Shown: positions 13,209-26,429, counted from the stretch's first letter. The stretch: DNA of 64,000 nucleotides from Micropterus salmoides (GCF_014851395.1 NW_024040152.1:22058644-22122643); one strand, 5' to 3'. Notes: a model not told the origin generated them from the sequence alone. Program-made: numbers and translations.

Positions 13209-13548
13209 GCGTTCATCCATCCATCCATTGTCAACTGCGTACAGGGGGCTGGAGCCAATCCCAGCTGACATCAGGCAAAAGGTGGGGTACACCCTGGAAA
13301 GGTTGCCAGTCCAAGGCCACACATAGACAAGCAACCACTTACTCTCTCACCTAAGGTGAATTTAGGGTCACCAATTAATCTAGTCCACATGTCACATGAC
13401 AGTAGGAGGAAGTTGGAGCACCTGGAGAGCAGACACGGGGAGAACATGCAAACTCCACACAGAAAGGCCGGGGAAACCAGGGTTTGAACCTGCAACCTTC
13501 TTGCTGTGAAGCAATAGTGCCAACCACTGTACCACCACGCCACCACCC
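13209..13548 (-). mobile_element. SINE-like fish repeat with tRNA-like head
   Basis: Read on the - strand it begins with GGTGGCGTGGTGGTACAGTGG, a tRNA A-box-like start, followed by the B-box-like GGTTCAAACCC. The body contains the phrases 'gtgtggagtttgcatgttct' and 'gattggctccagcccc'-type text, and it ends in an (ATGG)n tail at 13209-13225. This matches a very abundant fish short repeat. No protein is encoded. Divergence suggests an old copy. Confidence 0.65.
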
Positions 13549-13738
13549 TAGCAGCGTTCAGCAACATTTAAATCAAAATGTGTTGACAGTAGGTGAGGCA
13601 TTCACTTGCTTTAAAAATGTAATATAGGGTGAATGATTAATATATTTTTGCACAATTAGTAGTATAAACTACTGTAGAGAGGTTGGAAAAGTCATGTGAA
13701 AAGAAAACAGTTGTTAAATAAGGAGCTGAAGATGAAGG

Positions 13739-13801
13739 ATTGGCTCCAGCCCCTGCGACCCTGTATGCAGGATAAGCGGTTGACGATGGATGGATGGATG
13801 G
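13739..13801 (+). repeat. 3' tail fragment of the same SINE-like repeat
   Basis: ATTGGCTCCAGCCCCTGCGA, then GGATAAGCGGTTGACGATGG and (ATGG)n, is the 3' end of the family at 13209-13548 in the opposite orientation. Confidence 0.65.
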
Positions 13802-16740
13802 GTTTAATTAAAGGTAATGGAAAGCTCTGCTAATAAAGCAATAAAAAATTATTATAAATTGAGTATTTCAAATTTCTTGATGAAAAGTTTTATGAGTCAA
13901 ATGGACTACAAGAAACACTCGAGCTCAGAAGAAATTAGCCTTTTGTGTTACTGTATCCAGCTCTCATTTTTTGACTTGAAGTATTCGTCTAAATTTCAAC
14001 ACATCCACAAGTTACTTATAGTGAACAAAGAGAAGTCCACAGTGAAACAGTCAAAATAATCTAATGTAATGTTAATTTAATCTCAACAAAGATCAATCAC
14101 ATGGAACATTTTCAAATACACAGACCCAAAATCTTGGCTCAGCTTTCCAAACTGGACTGAACTTACTTCAGGTGGTGAGAACTTTCAGTCCAGCATGGGA
14201 AAAAGATTTATATCCAAAAAAAATCACATTGCCACATGTTGTGGTGAAAAGTAGCTCAAGATGTTTCTGCGTCAAAAAGCACACGCCTATGCGTAAAATA
14301 TGACACATCCATTTGAGGACATGAAAATCTATTCCATTCTGAGACTGTAACATTTTTTATCCTCTGCAGCCATAAATAGTTTTTGTCAGAAAGAAACGGA
14401 CTCAATAGTCAGAGTAAAACACATTTAAACAACAAATCTTGACAGTGCAAGCTGTTGACCAATGTGCTGTTTGTAATGATGATTTTATTACGTACAGCAA
14501 GTATTCCAGGGGTATAAAATGGTCCAGGATCCTAATAGACAGCAGAGTAATCTCAAACCCAGAGCTGACATCTATATGACGGCTCCAATGTTCCATAACA
14601 TCAATCATCCATCCTGATCTGCTTTTCTTTCCTGCCTTACCCCTCCCTTCCTGCTATTTGCCGTATCATATGTTCCACCATATGCCCTGGGGAGAGAGAA
14701 TATACGCAGACTTTCATCTGTAAGTGACGTGCTGTCATCGTTGCTTGGGTGGAGGGAGACGAAGGAAGACGAAGGACTGAAAGATGGAGAGAGAGACAGT
14801 GAGCATTAAGTGGTATGTAGTCAGATGTCACCTCCTTTTAGGTGTGGTGGGAAACATGCAGAAGCTAAAATATGCACCGATATGCACAGAAGACAGGGAG
14901 ATAGAAGGGGTGTGTTTTTGGGGAGGTTAATTTAAGTTGGAATTTATCTTAAAATGTACAATTGAAGCATTACTAGTTACATGTAATCAGTTTCTTTAAT
15001 TGGTAACTTTGTACCAACAGAAAAGCAAGCTCAGCCTTTGTATGTATCTACTGTATGTGTCTCACTAAATATGCAGGATGGACAAGAGATGTCCAACAAG
15101 TCAAGTTATTACTGGTGGCTTTAGGTGCTGGAAAGAGCTGGCGTTTGCAGTGTTGCGGTCACACATTCTGACAACAGTGAAGGCAAAGATGAGCACAAGT
15201 TAATCCAGGAGGAGGAATCTGAAATCTGAGCCAGCAGGCTTATGGAAAGTCGACAGCAAAGAGCACAGATGAGAGGAGCACATCACAATAATTACTCAAG
15301 CCGTCTGCGATGACCTACCAAGCCCATCAGTTCTCTGGAGAAAAGTTGATTCACCATCATGACCCTGAGCCAGGGAAAGGAACTAAAGCATGACATCCTC
15401 GGCTGGAGCACTGATGAAGGGAGCTCATGGTGGCACCTTGGCCAGCAGAGACAGTCTGAAGTGCCATTTGCAATAGAAAGCCAAGAAATCCATTGTAGTG
15501 ATCACATTAAGCCCATAATTTATTAAAAAGACAACTTTGCGAAACTCCCGCCCCAAACAGCGAACCGTAAATAGGCACAGCAGGCCTGTCAAGCTGTGGA
15601 TTTGTCAACATACCAGAGCGGTGTGCATGAAGCTCGACTCTGCATTTTAAGAGGCTGGAGGGTGGTGTTCTTTTTTTAGCCTTTCCAAATCAAAAAACAC
15701 AGAGCAAAAGTGTAACAAATGGATCAAGCAATGTGTCTTTCTGTCTGTTGTTAGCATCTCTAGCTAACTAGCGTACTACCCATTGTAATAACCTAACATT
15801 GCTTCCAAGGCCAAGGAGCACATCAAAATAGCAGTCTGATCTTGCATTAGTTTACATACAGGCTAATATTACCTAAATATACCCATTGTTAAATCCAAGC
15901 TATTACCTGGTTATTACTTTGGTAATTACATCATATTACTTAATTATTACCTCTTTTTTATCCAACTATTACCATTTAATTACCTGGCTGTAATGTAATG
16001 TGCTACCAAAGCTTTTTGTCTACCTCCCTCCATTGTTTAAAGAAATATGGAAAGCTTTGTGTCGTAAATCTGCCTCTGTTATCAGTGTTAACTGCATGTA
16101 TAAGTGAGAACGGAAAGCTTGATATATGCAGCAACAGTAACAAAGGGTGGTGAGGTTTAGAGAACATTCAGTATGATCAAGACATTTTACCTATAGCACA
16201 GAAAAGTATTGAGGTTCAATGAAATAAATGAGCTAAACAAAGCACAGGTAAAATGCCACACTACGATCACACACACACACACACACACACCATGAAATAA
16301 TTTTGTGACAGCTGAAAAACTGGTAAAAGCCATATTCACTTGCTTGTCATGTGGAAAGGTTAGCTCAATTAAAAACAACTTTCCAAGAAACAAGAAACAT
16401 TTCAAATAAAAAGTAAACATTTATTCAGAGTAGGGTAAAGCTTCTTAGTATGAGTTTGGCACTGAATCCAGGCCAGAATGGAAGACAAATTTATACGCAC
16501 ACACTTTCCATCGCACCATTTCGGTTTCAAACTACAGCTGGTGGTTGTGCCTGCTACACATAATCCTTAAGGGGTCAGGAATGTTTTTTTTTCTATCATG
16601 TGAATGTGAAAAAGCTTATATTTAAATTTTTGGTCATTATGCTCATTAAATTTCAGGAGACAACTATTATGAAAGATACAGCAGGTATTGAGAAACAGAG
16701 AAACAGAGAAGAGAGAAAAAAAACATGATGAGTTAGTGGA
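13802..16740. other. Intergenic sequence, no gene seen
   Basis: No supportable exon. 15510-15660 is unique-looking with several CpGs and AT-rich homeobox-like words. 15880-15990 contains several 'ATTACC' words but no true tandem array. A short CA tract is at 16268-16291. Confidence 0.45.
16268..16291. repeat. (CA)n microsatellite
   Basis: About 12 CA units. Confidence 0.9.
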
Positions 16741-16862
16741 CACTCATTATATGATGTCTGCAGATGGTCTCACCTTTTATTGATTTATGTAGTTTGTATG
16801 ATGCATTGGCAATATTGTTGTTATACATTCATGCCAATAAAGCTAATTTGAATTGAATTATT
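16741..16862 (+). repeat. LINE 3' tail fragment, (GAATT)n-ended family
   Basis: The end TGCCAATAAAGCTAATTTGA followed by ATTGAATT is almost identical to the 3' end of the LINE fragment at 62449-62497, as is the preceding TGTTGTTATACATTCA. This is therefore a severely 5'-truncated copy of the same family, as expected from target-primed reverse transcription. The 5' boundary is approximate. Confidence 0.7.
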
Positions 16863-19360
16863 GATTCTGTGAAGTTCTTAAAGTACCTCCTCTCCCTCAA
16901 AGCATGCCATTATTTATTTATTATCTTCATTTTTTAAGTTATAGATGGTAGATCTCACAATTTTTTAAATATGCAATAGTATCATTTTGGAGCATAAGAA
17001 ACACAATTCTTTTAAGATCTGATTAAGTCAACTAGAGTTTATTCATATGGATTCTTGTTTGACTGCATTTATGCATACTGAACATAAATATTTCTGAGTT
17101 TGTGCTTTTGCAAAGCTATGTGTGTGCATATTCTTATATGAGTGTTTGTGCATGAGGATGGACTTCTTCTCTGACACATGGGACAGCTTAATGCTGATTT
17201 ATGCCATTTCTTCTCTCTGCAGTCCATGAAACGATTACTGCTTCACCAGAGAGGGAACCAGGGAGAGAAAAATAAGGAAAAACAGAAAGAAAGAAATATT
17301 AGGCAAAGGAAAAAATACTAACAACGGCAAAAGGGGACTGTAAATGAAAGATTATTGTTATCTGATCTTAAAAAAGATCTTGTATGTAATAGCTCTCTAT
17401 TGTCAGGAATAAAAGCAGACATAGAGCAGATCCAAATTCTCAGAGTCTCAAACATAACACTCTTGCAAACCAAAGTAAAACACAATAAGTGTTTCTTTCA
17501 AACAGTTTTAGATTCTGTCAGATTCACTTTCTTGTAGAGAAATGTACTTTTATGAGGTGATTCCCAAATCCCCCCTTTCAAAAAGTTTTACGATTACTCA
17601 AAACGACAATGAGTTTGGGAAAAGCAAAGGCCCTCATATTTAGACTTATCCATATGTCCAACTTGATGGACATTGATCACCCACATACACACATGCTTTT
17701 TGTTGATAATTATGCTCAAATACACTCCAGTCATTTTTAAAAAACTGTCTGTTCTTCTTTCTTTTGGCAATGTGATTCATATAAAAAATTTATTTGGGTG
17801 AAACTCAGGCAAGAGGAGTAGCCAAGAGTCAACAGCAACAATCAAACAATGTTGAAATAGACCAGACGTTGCCTAAATATTTGCCTAAATGAAAGACTGG
17901 TCTATCTAGATACATTTCTATCACAGGTAAAGGTCTGGTCCCTGTACTGTTTATACGAGTCAGGTTCATAACGTGACCAGTATGCTGTGTCTCTCGGTAA
18001 CTGCATCAGTTTTTTTTTTAACAATTCTCAATTGGAATCAATTCGTTTCAGCTACATACCATCAAGTATTTCTCTCTCCACCCTTCCTCTTGTCTCAGCT
18101 GAACAATTCACCATTTGGTAGGATTTATAGGGTAATTGTGAGAGCAAAGAGCAGAGTAGGTCTTTCTCTCAAACTGTCACAGACATGGACCCATATTTCA
18201 AGACGCCTTATAAACCACACATCACAGTTACAACCCACGCAACATGATCTCAGCCTACAGATCATGGTACAAACAGTAATGCAGCCTGCTGTTTGCCTGC
18301 CCCGTGCAGATATACTGTAGTTAATTTTCATACAGCAAACTGAAGCCATCAGTACAGGGGCAAACAGTGTGTTTTCCTGTGATTCCACAGCAGAAAGATG
18401 AACAAATCTTTGCCGCATGCATGAGACGAACGACAGTGGCAGCAGTTGTAACTCTGAATCCTGACTGAATGTCAAATACATACTAAAGACACACACACAG
18501 ATCTACACACACTTCAACACACACATGCAGGACAAGCCATGCCTAAAGCAACACTAGTGGCTCCAACCTAAGTCTTCAAAAGCCGCTCCAGCCTTCTGTT
18601 GTCATTCCATAAGTCATCCACCACAAATTAAATTTTCTGTGTCAGTGATTTATGCTGTGCAGAAAAAGCCATAAAAATAAAGATCTCTGTTTGAGTCCAA
18701 GGACTTCTAGTATTCTCCTCTAAAAGTTTTATTTTTTTTATTCTGAGAAATCGCAGAACTGTACATTTGGAGGTGTATTTGTACTATCTTGTCATTTTAA
18801 AGTCTTTTATTTTGGGAGAAAAACAGTATAAAAGGAAAAGTATGCGGTGGGTTTTAGATCCTGGTTCTTTGTTCAACGGGGACAAGCAAGTGAGGTAAAA
18901 CCTCATTAATCATGTGATTAAAACATTCATCAATAACATTAAAAAGGAAAACATGAAATCTAGAAATGGGCTTTTGTCATGCTTCATCAAGCAGTTTTCT
19001 AATACAGCTGCTCCAAATGACGGCAGCTATACTAAACTTAAGAGAAAATGTGAGTGTTGTTCAGGGAAGCAAAAACATCTAAATATGGTGATTTCACCAG
19101 ATTAATTGCACTCACATTTTGGCACAGGAAGTATTTCTCTGCCACCTGTTGTCATTTAGACTCACACAGCAGGTGCATTTTACATCAACACTGTGTGTAG
19201 CTTTACTTTGACAACTATCATACTGTTTAGTAAAATGTATCAGTAAATGTATCAGATCATTTGTCTTACATTGTCCATGTCCATTCACCAGCGCAGGAAA
19301 ATGCAAACTCATAGGGTGAGCTGAGGTCACCTTGCAGTTAAATTGTGAGAAGTGGTTATA

Positions 19361-19361
19361 T

Positions 19362-19402
<41 letters not shown>
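19361..19402. repeat. Compound (TG)n(GA)n microsatellite
   Basis: TG units run directly into GA units, a purine/pyrimidine alternation change within about 40 bp. Confidence 0.85.
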
Positions 19403-19403
<1 letters not shown>

Positions 19404-21801
19404 CAGACAAATCAACCACCCTCCAAAGACTCATGCTGCCAAGACACTGATGCAGAAGACCGGGAAGCTTTTAAACTGCAACCAAACAACTTTCACAACG
19501 TGTTCAAGGGAGCAAGGGGAATTCTCCAAGAGCCTAAATTGTCCACAGTGACATAAAAGTACCATTAAAGGTTTTCCATCATCTTATTTTCTGTTTATTC
19601 CATCAAACTGTACGTGGGCTGTGCTTAACGGACTGTTAAAATGACCAAAATGACTAATTGGCTGAATCAAATAACCAAAAGAACCATGACAATGAATAGA
19701 TAGCTATTCCAAGTGCTGAACAATAATTCAATTGTTTATTAAAAACTCTTTGGGACTGGACACCAAAGTTGTAAATTATCTTGCTTTCATTGTATATTTT
19801 TCTAAAAAATTAAGCTACAAGTGTGTCATGTGTTGCTCTAGTAACTGGCCCCACAGATGATCAGCACATGCTCACACAAGACAATCTGACAAGGAAGCCA
19901 GACACGGTTTGTTCTTTTAATCACCTTATCCAACAACTGCCAAGGTGATTAGCACTAAAATCTGTCTGTGTCTCTGGCAGCCTGCTTTGTCTGGTGTGAA
20001 TACTAGAGTACTAAATGTTAAGTAAACATCAGCGGTTTGCAATATCCTAATAGTGAGAACAGCATATAGACGTTTACATGAAAAAAAACAACAACATAAA
20101 GACCTGTACATACTTGTAAAGTATTTTCCACACTAAGCCACCATTTTTACCCAATGATAACGAGCTAGAAAAAGTAAGTCTATAAGTAAGTATTTGTTTA
20201 ATGTACAATAGGTGAGCCACTTCAGTAAACACATGCCTTTGTAGACATGCTTGTAAAGAAATAAAGTGTGGCTCTAATTGCTTTGATTTGGCCTATTTAT
20301 GTTGAACATTGAGGTATTGATAAATTAGTCGGGGAAACAATTTAGTTGATTCCCCAGTTGTTACTTGTTCTTATGCAGCGTTTATTTCCAAACTTTTAGG
20401 TGTAGTTCAGACACGCACACAGGAGGAATTTAAGCTCATGGCAATCACGGAGAACAGGAAGGACTTTTAATATTAAAGTGCAACCACAGGTCTGGATGAG
20501 GTATACTATAAAAACAGTGTGACATCCAAAGCTGTAAGGTGGAGTCGTGAGAAGCGGTGAGGACTCTAGAGGTGGTTTTCTCAACACCCATCTGACTCAT
20601 ATTATTTAATATTGCCAGCTACACAGCACACGACAATTTGCGGCTTACAGCTCCCTATCAAATCCAGCGTTTCAATGAGAGTGAGATAAAGGTGTTTGTG
20701 CAATCGATCTTCACTCCAAATAGTGTCTTAAATCCCAAGAGGTTACATTACGAGGGGTTTGTAATCCCAGTGAGATCAGAATTTGATTAAAAGATTTCTG
20801 AATTCCTTATAAAGATAAATGTAGAAGTGGCTGAGTGTGTTGATGGTATTAGACAGAATTGCCACACTGTTTGTTGTCAAGGAGGAGAAAATTATCTGAT
20901 ATGTTTAATTTGTTACTGGAATAGGGTCTTACATTGGCAGTGCCTTCACCGTGCCTCCAAAATGAATGTTCCTCAAAACAATTATGGAATAATTTGTACG
21001 ATACAGCTTTTTTTACTTTTAGAAGTAGACTTGCTGGCTTTTCTCAACAAAAACACAACACTTTGAAGATGCTACATCACTGTAATTACTAAAATATTCA
21101 CCAAGAGGCTGTTTTAAATCAGTTATAGTAAGACAAGTGAAAACAGAGCCAGTCATTTCAGGTGCCAGGTCTTACAGTCCAAAGGTAATAATGAGGGTGG
21201 TTTAGTTAATCGTTCAGCACTTCACGTGCTCTCTCACTAGACGGTGAGTGTGTTTATCTTCTCCTGCGGATGTCTGTCTCCACCATATTTATCTGTCTGT
21301 CTACCTGAATGTCTGCCTGCTTTCCGGTCCCTACATGCAGAGTGGTTCCTTCCCACTTACTTCTAAAATTGGATGGTGCTTTTCAAATCAGGAGAACATT
21401 ATTTTGTGTCCATTTATCGGGTTCAGAGAAGCTGATCAAACTTCCCCTGGGGATTTTCTCCAGGAAGCTGCGGCTCAAACAATGCAAATGACAGCAAATC
21501 AGGCCTCGCATCAGTACAGTACATGCTGCAATAACTTTAACAGCACACACACATTTGCACGCACAAATGCAGAGGCATGTATTGAACATTTACAGTTTTT
21601 CAGTATCAGTATCAGTTTCAAGTCTAAGATCATGCAACCAAACAGTAGAAAGGGTCAAAACAAAAAAAGAAGTGACAAAACTACTGCACTTGTACCTCAG
21701 GAATTCATACATTATAGTGTATTAAAGAAAGAAGTAACATATGCAATGACACACATATGATTAAACAAACACAATTTTTTTCTAGACACGGAAAGGCACT
21801 A

Positions 21802-21827
21802 GTGCTGCTGCTGCTGCTGCTGCTGCC
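21802..21827. repeat. (CTG)n trinucleotide tract
   Basis: About eight tandem CTG units. No surrounding coding frame was found. Confidence 0.85.
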
Positions 21828-22239
21828 ATTTATAATTTCCTCGAGTGTAAATGTTTTGTCCAGAGGCTAAAACTGTGTCCAGAAACTTGGTTTGATCAAG
21901 TGCCATGGAGTAAAATGTTGAAGAGAAATGCAGACATTAAGATGGATATAAAGAATTTTGTTAAGCAAACAAAGCTTATTTTGCGGCTGTGACAGATTTT
22001 CTCTCCAACGACGTGACAAGTTGTAGTGGAAAAAAAATATTTCTTAAAATGTGGAAATAATCTGTAGCCTTTTCAGAAGTTTAAACGGTTTATATTGTGA
22101 GGCATACTCACTTATTTTTCAAATTCATAGTAGGAGCAAACAGCGTCTGTCTGTTTTTTTCTCCCCCTTCATTTGAATAGCTGGCTAGCATTTTAGTACT
22201 ATGACAACAAAACTGACATTCAATATACTGAAGTGGGTC

Positions 22240-22690
22240 TGTTCAACACAGTCCCATCAAAATTCATGGCATGAATGGGACTCTTACAACCTGTGAACAT
22301 GATGTAACTATTACATTGAGTGCCTCACTTGATATTCACCTGTGTGTCACATGCTGTGGATGACAAACAGGTAAAAAATGTTAACCAGGTAAAACAACTT
22401 TGGTTAGGGTTAGGATTAGGTTAAAGCAATAAAATCTAAGTTGAGGTTTAACAAGGTTTAGTTATTTTAGGTTGAGGAAAGCCACTGGTCATGGTTAAAT
22501 GAGACAGACTTTTGCCTAAAAATGAAAACTTCTCTCTCTAAAATACTTCCTGGAAGAGCTGGGTATTGAACCAAAGTCAGCAGAGTTTAAGGCAGATGTA
22601 AACACCCATCCATCACTCCAACCACAGCACCATTACTTTCCATCACACTGTTTCCATGTCAAACACATGGCTGATTTTGTTGAAGAAACA
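22240..22690. repeat. Possible fish SINE/MITE remnant
   Basis: Contains GGTTAGGGTTAGGATTAGG-type text followed by GGGTATTGAACCAAAGTC, both recurrent in fish short repeats; the second resembles a reversed tRNA B box. Boundaries are not defined. Confidence 0.35.
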
Positions 22691-23304
22691 TCATCTTTTC
22701 ATGGGGAGGAGAAATGTGCCTCTCAGCTTTCGTGCAGGTACCACATTCTTGCTTTTTAAGTTATAATTTCTCCAAATTCCAGAGGCTTGTCAGTTTTGAT
22801 GTTTAATTGACAGTATGAGAGCCTGTACCAACATATGGTAGGTCAAAACCTGTGTCAATATAGTGTCAAAGTGAAATATTAGACATCTGCGGTCATACAA
22901 AGCTGTTACCTGTATCAGTTTTTGCTTTTCTGAAATTGTTTTTCTTGGCCACGTGCATGCACAATCGTCAAATTCTTACAAGACTGTTGTAAGTGTAACT
23001 TTTCTCAACAATGAGAAGACTTGAAGTAGCCTATCCTGGAATGTTTTTTGCTTCCTCATTTATTTAAAGGTCAGGGTTAAGAACTCCATCTACAGGTCAA
23101 CCGTAAGCTAGAAAACCATGAGATGGGCTTTATGTTTTGTTGTAAGGTAAAGATGGACATGGAAATTCAACATTTCTGACACAATTTCTATGTAATTATT
23201 GCTCAGCCTTCTCACAGTAGGTACAAAGTGTCCAACATGTCATCTGATTGAAGCGTTGCACCTTTTATACTAATATTTCCCAATCACAATATGTTTTCAT
23301 TATA
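22691..23304. other. Intergenic sequence, no gene seen
   Basis: AT-rich, no exon or repeat that I recognise. Confidence 0.4.
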
Positions 23305-23712
23305 CATATTATACTCCCTTGCCCAGGCTTGATGTTGAACAGCAGATCTATCAACACCCATTAGTGTCTTTCATACAACAGGAAAAATGACAAATAATGT
23401 AGCATCATGCAAAGTGCAATTGTAAGCATACATGGACAGCGTTCTTTCAAGTCGGCCTTCTTGTGTTCCTGAAGAGCACTCTCCACAGAACTGCATTGTG
23501 GGTGGTATGGAGTTGTCAGTGAATGGGTTGTTGTAGAGACTGTTGTCAAATTTCAACACTGATCATCATACTTTTTTTCAGTGAAGTGTGTGAACATCTC
23601 GGCAACAGTCTCCCCAGATTTATTTTTGGTCGGGTAAGATTCCACAAAACATATGAAGTGATCAACCACAAGCGCATACTCGTGACCACCTTTGCTTGGC
23701 TCAATGTGTTGT
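23305..23712 (-). pseudogene. Ty3/gypsy-type retrotransposon integrase relic
   Basis: Read on the - strand from about 23712, the frame gives KGGHEYALVVDHF, matching the start of a retroelement integrase core: 'EYALVV-DHF' contains the first catalytic Asp. It is followed by SYPTKNKSGETVAEMF, a typical integrase stretch. After a deletion that removes the middle of the core, including the second catalytic Asp region, another frame gives LTTPYHPQ and VES (the third acidic position), then AYNCT in yet another frame. Frame changes and the missing block show a dead copy. No gag, protease or reverse transcriptase was found beside it. The integrase assignment is firm; the Ty3/gypsy affiliation is by resemblance only. 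Confidence 0.75.
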
Positions 23713-24347
23713 CGACTGAGACTGGTTTTAGAGTGGGGGAGTGGTCTTAATGCTACTCACTGGCGCTTTCTGAGGAACGTTTAGATGTTTCTTGTTAATA
23801 CAAGCATGGTTCTTCAGGACATGTGCTTTCAGTCTGAGAGGCATAACCAGCTGTTTATTGTCCCCAGAATGCCACACAACACTTTATTTTTTTTCCTCTG
23901 GATGTGTGTAGAATCTCCAGGGTGTTCTCTACCTCTTGTTTAATATGTTTTAGGATAGGCTCCATCTGCCTATTTTAACACCAGACCTTGAAAAGAATAA
24001 GTGGCTTAAAAACAAACCAAAAAAATTAATGGGTGACTTTTAGGACATTAGCTACTAACATTAGCTGCTAATCTTATGAAAAATTTCACTTTTCCACTAA
24101 TATCACACATAATGTTATATTATTGTGGAACAGTGTAATCTTCTCACAATTTACGTCAACAACCACTAGAGGAGAGTCAGGGGTTGGGAGGGGCTTGGCC
24201 ACACCGACCAAAGACCTAGGGGGCCCCATATTGACTGACATAAGCAGTTTGTGAACAGTACAAAAAGTGGAAAACAATTCAGTAAAATGACTACTTACAG
24301 TGTTGTGGGTTATTGTACCAGCCAGCAAGCATGCTAAGTGACCCAAA

Positions 24348-24812
24348 TGTCACGTTCTTGGGGTTTTGTGGTGTTTTGGGAGTTTGTTGTTGTTGTTTTC
24401 CTTATGATCATAACTCTGTTTCCTGTCTTACTTTGTAGGTGTTCTTCCTTGTGTGTTTTGTGCTTTCTGTCCTTGTGTTTCTAGGTTGATTGCTTGCAAC
24501 TACCGTAATGTGTTTCATCTGTCTCGTTGTCTCCACCCCCTTAACTATTTAAGTCTCTTCCTCACTGTGTCTAGTTGCCAGTTTATTGTTTCTAGTGTCT
24601 CGTGTTTTCTCCAGTGTTTCTCGTGCTTCTTTTGCTTTGTGGATTATGCTTTCTCATGGACATTTGGATTACTTTTGTTTTTTGGGCTTCAACCTGCTAT
24701 CACCCGTGTCACCCTTTTCTTTAAATAAAGACTCACTAAACCTTACTTCCATCTCGCCAGTGTCTGCATTTGGGCCCAAACCTCTGTAGTCCGTGTCTGC
24801 ACCATGGCACAA
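24348..24812 (+). repeat. LTR-like segment, possibly a solo LTR
   Basis: Starts TGTCACGTTCTTGGGG, continues with TG- and TC-rich text (CCTTGTGTGTTTTGTGCTTTC, GTCTCTTCCTCACTGTGTC), has an AATAAA at about 24725, and closes near CATTTGGGCCCAAACCTC. This layout (TG start, polyadenylation signal in the distal third, short sequence after it) resembles fish retrotransposon LTRs. No partner LTR or target duplication is visible. It is on the opposite strand to the integrase relic 600 bp away, so the two are probably unrelated. Confidence 0.42.
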
Positions 24813-26429
24813 CACAACACCAAATCTAATACACCTACAATATTATTTGACCAACAGGTGCATTTTGGGTATGGCTAAAATGCTTACAGAAACTTCTACG
24901 TTCACTTAGGAACTTCCACCTTTAATGAGGAATGCATTGGCCTTACTGGTGTTTCTGACACTCCCGAGACTAAAATGATCATTCACTGGCTTGTGTGTGT
25001 ATTTCACAGTTTGGGGGAGAGGCTTTATATTTATTGTTGGTTATGTTTATCCAATTGCATGAAAACTCTCTTCTGGCCTGTTTTTATATAAGCTATAGTA
25101 AGAAACCTTTTTTTAGATGAAGGCTGACGTATTATATGCTGCATGGTGTAGACATTTGTGCCCAGTGATGCAGTTCACAACCGGGCCAGACGTGATGTTC
25201 TTTCGCTAGTGTCAGCAACAACAAATATTCTGTGAGTTTGCTTACTTTACACACTTTCATGTTGGGAGTATGGTTTCTTTTATTTGCTTTTTTAAAGCAA
25301 TCACAATGAGTAAAAAGGGGAAGTCATCCTGTGGGAGGACTGCTTCATGGGAAAAGATGAAGAGATGAGTTGGATGGAAGGTGGGATGTGAATGTGTTGT
25401 TCTAACCACATTGAGAGGGTCTTTCCACAATTGGTAAGTGCCAGTTTGTTGTGTCAGGCTGGCCCTAGGCCTATATATGGGGATGCGGATATCTTTGAAG
25501 ACCTTTACCCTTGTGTCTCATTCAAATCAATCCATCTGCTTGAAACGTGATTTGTTCAGGTGCTCGGAACGAAAAGCCTCTCTTGCCCTAAAAAAATCAT
25601 CACTGTACATCAGACTATTTTAGAGAAAAATGCTTCTTACATTGCATCAATCAATACTTCGAAAATACAGATGATTCAGGTTTTGCTGTCAATATACTTG
25701 TCAATGTGTTTTAAAATGTTGAATATCAGATTTTGTAATTAAACCTGTCATTTGACGTTTTTTATTGACAGCATTACTGACTATCAAGACCACCAGTGTT
25801 CATGGCTGACTGCTCGGGCAGTCGTCACGGCATACAGAAGATTAAGTGCTGACTGAAACATGACTTTAATTGATTCCCGGTGAGGATCATTCAATAATGG
25901 TGAAAATCCTCTGACTCACTTCCTCAGAAAAGTGAAATCACAAAAACAAAGAGACACATCACACTGTGTGTGACTTTGGCTGTCACCACAGTTTCTTACG
26001 TGCCTTGCTCTCCTGATCCCCAGGAAATACCGGGAAACACAGGCAGCACAGTCACTTCCATAGCAGTTACTGGGCCAATTATGACATTCACGCTCTACAG
26101 AAAATTAATGTGGTTCAGAGCAGAGGTTAAGAAAATATTTTATAGGCTGAAGCTGGCGTTGACGGATTTGTCACTAACACATGTGGCCGGTTTATGCTAC
26201 TTCTGCTGTTTTAAAAGTGGGTTTTAAAGCAGCAGAGAAAGCAGTGTTGTTTTGCGGTGTGGTTACCACTATAGAGTCAACCCTCAATCCAGGAGTGTGA
26301 ATCACTTTCTTAATTAGAGAACGCAATCTAAACCACATGTAAACAATTAGCCTTCAGGATAGTAGGGTTGTTCATATATGTATGTGTGGGTCTGACTTAT
26401 GTACCGTCAGGGACACATTTCAGATTGAA
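24813..26429. other. Intergenic sequence, no gene seen
   Basis: No exon is supported. 25780-25960 looks unique rather than repetitive but has no coding signature. Confidence 0.4.

Larger units (their letters stand above)
16863..22239. other. Intergenic sequence, no gene seen
   Basis: No exon with a recognisable domain. It holds a (TG)n(GA)n tract at 19361-19402 and a (CTG)n tract at 21802-21827; the latter is not inside a plausible coding frame. The rest is AT-rich and unclassified. Confidence 0.45.

Noticed and set aside
21802..21827. CTG repeat as a possible coding poly-Leu/poly-Ala tract
   Set aside because: No exon-like frame or splice sites surround it.
23305..24812. Joining the integrase relic and the LTR-like segment into one retrotransposon
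   Set aside because: They lie on opposite strands, so they cannot be parts of one element in the present arrangement.
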